Source of the DNA: Gemmatimonadaceae bacterium
GTDB lineage: Bacteria; Gemmatimonadota; Gemmatimonadetes; Gemmatimonadales; Gemmatimonadaceae
Length of the DNA: 64,000 nucleotides
Direction: 5' to 3'
Assembly: GCA_025934775.1 (NCBI GenBank)
Contig: JAICWO010000002.1
Location: 124,001 to 188,000 of the forward strand
Below, piece after piece: positions 62,569 to 64,000 of this stretch. The first letter of the stretch is position 1. Each line of letters begins with the position of its first letter. The notes under the pieces are model-generated. The model made no database searches and was not told the origin of the DNA. It worked only from the letters and a program-made list of their open reading frames with translations. The translations under genes were made by a program, and so were the position numbers.

Positions 62569-62951
62569 GCGCTGGCAGGCAGACGTCGCTTCGACTCGCC
62601 GGCCACACGCGGGTGATTCACGGTTCTCTGCGAGTCCCGCGCGCGACACACAGCCGCGGCCGTCCTCCCTCGAGCTCAGGCACCGGCGGTACCGGCATCC
62701 GAGTGCTGCGGAATTCCAAACAGCGCCAGTCGTGACCAGCGACCCCACGACCGACCACTCCGGGGTCGAACCCTGAGTGGCGACCCTCGCGGCGGCGTCC
62801 CGCCCGTGAGCCATGGCCGCGCGACGCTCGTACCGCTGCCGCGCCGGCGAACGAAAACAGTGCAAAGCCTTTGCCATGGCGCCGCCTGAGCCGCGGCATG
62901 GATCACGCACTCTCGTTGGCGAATCGACGACGCCGCGAAGGAGTTGCGACC

Positions 62952-64000
62952 ATGGGCGACCGACACGCCGCGCCGGACCTCCGGCCGCTGGAGAACGCAT
63001 ATACGATCATCGGCGAGCTCCGCGGGGACGACGACGCCCGCACCTTCCTCGCGAAGCGTGCCGCGGGTGATGACGAAGTGCTCATCACCGTCGTGCGCGA
63101 GCCCGGCAGCGACGGCAACAACGCACTGAACCATTTCGCGGCCGACACCAAGCTGCTCGCCGGCCTCGCGCATCCCAACATGCCGCGCGTGCTCGACGGG
63201 CGCTGGCTCGGTAAGGATGCGTTCGCCATCGTGACCGCGCGGCCCGCCGGCGACACGCTCGGCGAGCTGCTCTCACGCGACGAGCGGCTGAGCTTCCCGC
63301 GCATCGCGTCGGTGTTGCAAGACGTGAAAGGCGTTCTCGATTGGGCGCGCGACAACGGTGTCGTCCATCGCGGCGTCACCGCGGATTCGCTCGTCTTCGA
63401 GCGCGACTCGGATCAGGTGCTCGTGTCGCTGCTGCCCACGCCGATCGGCATCGATGCGGTGCCGGGCGCGTGCGACGACGCGCGCACCATCGGCCGGCTC
63501 GCCCGCGCGATGCTCACCGGTGAGCCGCCGCAGGGCGAGGCGCGGCTCACTCCGATCGCCGACGTGCGTCCGGATCTCGCTCGCCGCGTCGCCGAGGAGA
63601 CGGACGCGATGACGTCGTGCGCGAACCCGAACGAAGCGCCCGACGTCTCGGCGTACATCGGCGTGATCGCGATGGCGCAGTCGCTCAAGGATGGCGAGGA
63701 GACGGTCGCGCGTCTCCAGGCGGAGTTCGCCGCCGAACAGGCGGCCGAGCGCGAGCGATTCGACAACGAGATGGACGCGTGTCGCCGCGACGCCGCCGAC
63801 CAGGCCGCCGAATTCGCCGCCGAGCGCGACGCGGCGCGCAAGCGCATCGAGGAGCAGCAGACGCAGCTCACCGCCGAGCGCGCGCAGTACGATCAAGAGC
63901 GCATCGAGTTCGACGAGGCGCGCGAAGAATTGGAACGGCAGCGCACCGCATTCGCGGCCGAGCATGCCGCCTTCGAGCGCGAGCGCGACGATTGGAATCA
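62952..64000 (+). CDS. Pseudokinase-like protein with a long coiled coil (partial, runs off the window)
   Basis: At least 349 codons with no stop before the window ends. AAGGAG is well placed before the ATG. Residues about 15-235 have a protein-kinase outline: a glycine-containing loop (IIGELRGDDDARTFLAKRAA), HPNMPRVLDGRW, VLDWARDNGVVHRGVTADSL and ARTIGRLARAMLTG. The catalytic loop reads His-Arg-Gly rather than His-Arg-Asp and no DFG motif is seen, so phosphotransfer is unlikely. From about residue 245 the protein becomes a Glu/Arg/Ala-rich coiled coil (AEFAAEQAAERERFDNEMDA; ARKRIEEQQTQLTAERAQYD). It is probably a scaffold or signalling protein; whether a membrane segment follows is unknown. 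Confidence 0.75.
   Translation, partial: MGDRHAAPDLRPLENAYTIIGELRGDDDARTFLAKRAAGDDEVLITVVREPGSDGNNALNHFAADTKLLAGLAHPNMPRVLDGRWLGKDAFAIVTARPAGDTLGELLSRDERLSFPRIASVLQDVKGVLDWARDNGVVHRGVTADSLVFERDSDQVLVSLLPTPIGIDAVPGACDDARTIGRLARAMLTGEPPQGEARLTPIADVRPDLARRVAEETDAMTSCANPNEAPDVSAYIGVIAMAQSLKDGEETVARLQAEFAAEQAAERERFDNEMDACRRDAADQAAEFAAERDAARKRIEEQQTQLTAERAQYDQERIEFDEAREELERQRTAFAAEHAAFERERDDWN

Larger units (their letters stand above)
62366..62951. other. 586-bp stretch with inverted repeats but no gene
   Basis: No open frame here has a ribosome site or the codon pattern of its neighbours. It contains a 15-bp inverted repeat (62403-62417 and 62470-62484) and a strong hairpin at 62537-62568. The A/T-rich piece GAAAAATAAGCTGGTAAATA (62515-62534) stands out. 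The right end contains the promoter and AAGGAG site of the pseudokinase gene. A small non-coding RNA is possible but nothing identifies one. Confidence 0.5.

Noticed and set aside
62755-62785. tRNA-like T-arm (GGGGTCGAACCCTGAG)
   Set aside because: No acceptor, D or anticodon stem can be formed around it on either strand.

Overview
This 64 kb window is a high-GC (about two-thirds G+C by eye) bacterial chromosome segment with closely packed genes on both strands. Many products are exported lipoproteins, TonB/RND-type envelope proteins, secreted M14 and M28 peptidases, and MacB-like permeases with a PadR regulator (the 'acidobacterial duplicated orphan permease' type). That mix suggests a diderm of the Gemmatimonadota or the Acidobacteriota side, with Gemmatimonadota preferred. 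This is an inference from gene content; there is no rRNA in the window. I see no tRNA, rRNA, CRISPR array, insertion sequence or phage module.

Layout. 0.4-3.9 kb (+): two lipoproteins flanking a secreted CocE/X-Pro-type hydrolase. 3.9-13.2 kb (-): a tight run of genes for a secreted glycine-rich/coiled-coil protein (split by one in-frame TAG), a flavin amine oxidase, a pyruvate/indolepyruvate-type decarboxylase, a small beta protein, a secreted barrel-like protein, a two-helix membrane protein and a secreted protein. The oxidase and decarboxylase could act in series (amino acid to 2-keto acid to aldehyde). This is the best candidate here for an undescribed system. 13.3-15.4 kb (-): a TonB-dependent receptor, divergent from a lipoprotein multicopper oxidase (15.6-17.5, +). 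17.6-23.5 kb (-): a complete RND efflux operon (adaptor, pump, outer-membrane channel) joined by GTGA overlaps. 23.7-26.0 kb (+): an OPT transporter and two small proteins. 26.1-28.0 kb (-): a regulatory-like-domain protein and an SRPBCC/ArsR pair under two strong palindromic operators. 28.1-33.3 kb (+): an alginate-lyase-like protein, gamma-glutamyltransferase and an M28 peptidase.

33.3-35.6 kb (-): a beta-propeller protein, a small acidic protein and an FMN reductase. 35.6-39.0 kb: a small lipoprotein, a TPR-like protein, a tiny lipoprotein, an AraC-type regulator and a lone OmpR-type winged helix. 39-43.3 kb (-): an RCC1-repeat lipoprotein behind an M28 peptidase. 43.6-48.5 kb (+): two tandem secreted paralogues, then PadR and its permease. 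48.5-57.6 kb: a Uma2 protein, an M14 carboxypeptidase, a lipase-maturation-factor-like membrane protein, an aldo/keto reductase and a second MacB-like permease. 57.7-64 kb: a lipoprotein, a polytopic membrane protein, a GH3 remnant, small proteins and the start of a pseudokinase with a long coiled coil that runs off the window.

The most unusual features are at DNA level. There is a 460-bp inverted pair of arrays of a 17-bp unit (31.2-31.7 kb). Two palindromic elements lie inside open reading frames without breaking them (19.1 kb and 53.0 kb). Dispersed GTCATCCCGA-type palindromes are present. There are back-to-back overlapping -10 elements at two divergent promoters, and promoters placed so that transcription starts at or next to the start codon. 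Short runs of A/T-rich rare codons punctuate many otherwise GC-rich genes.
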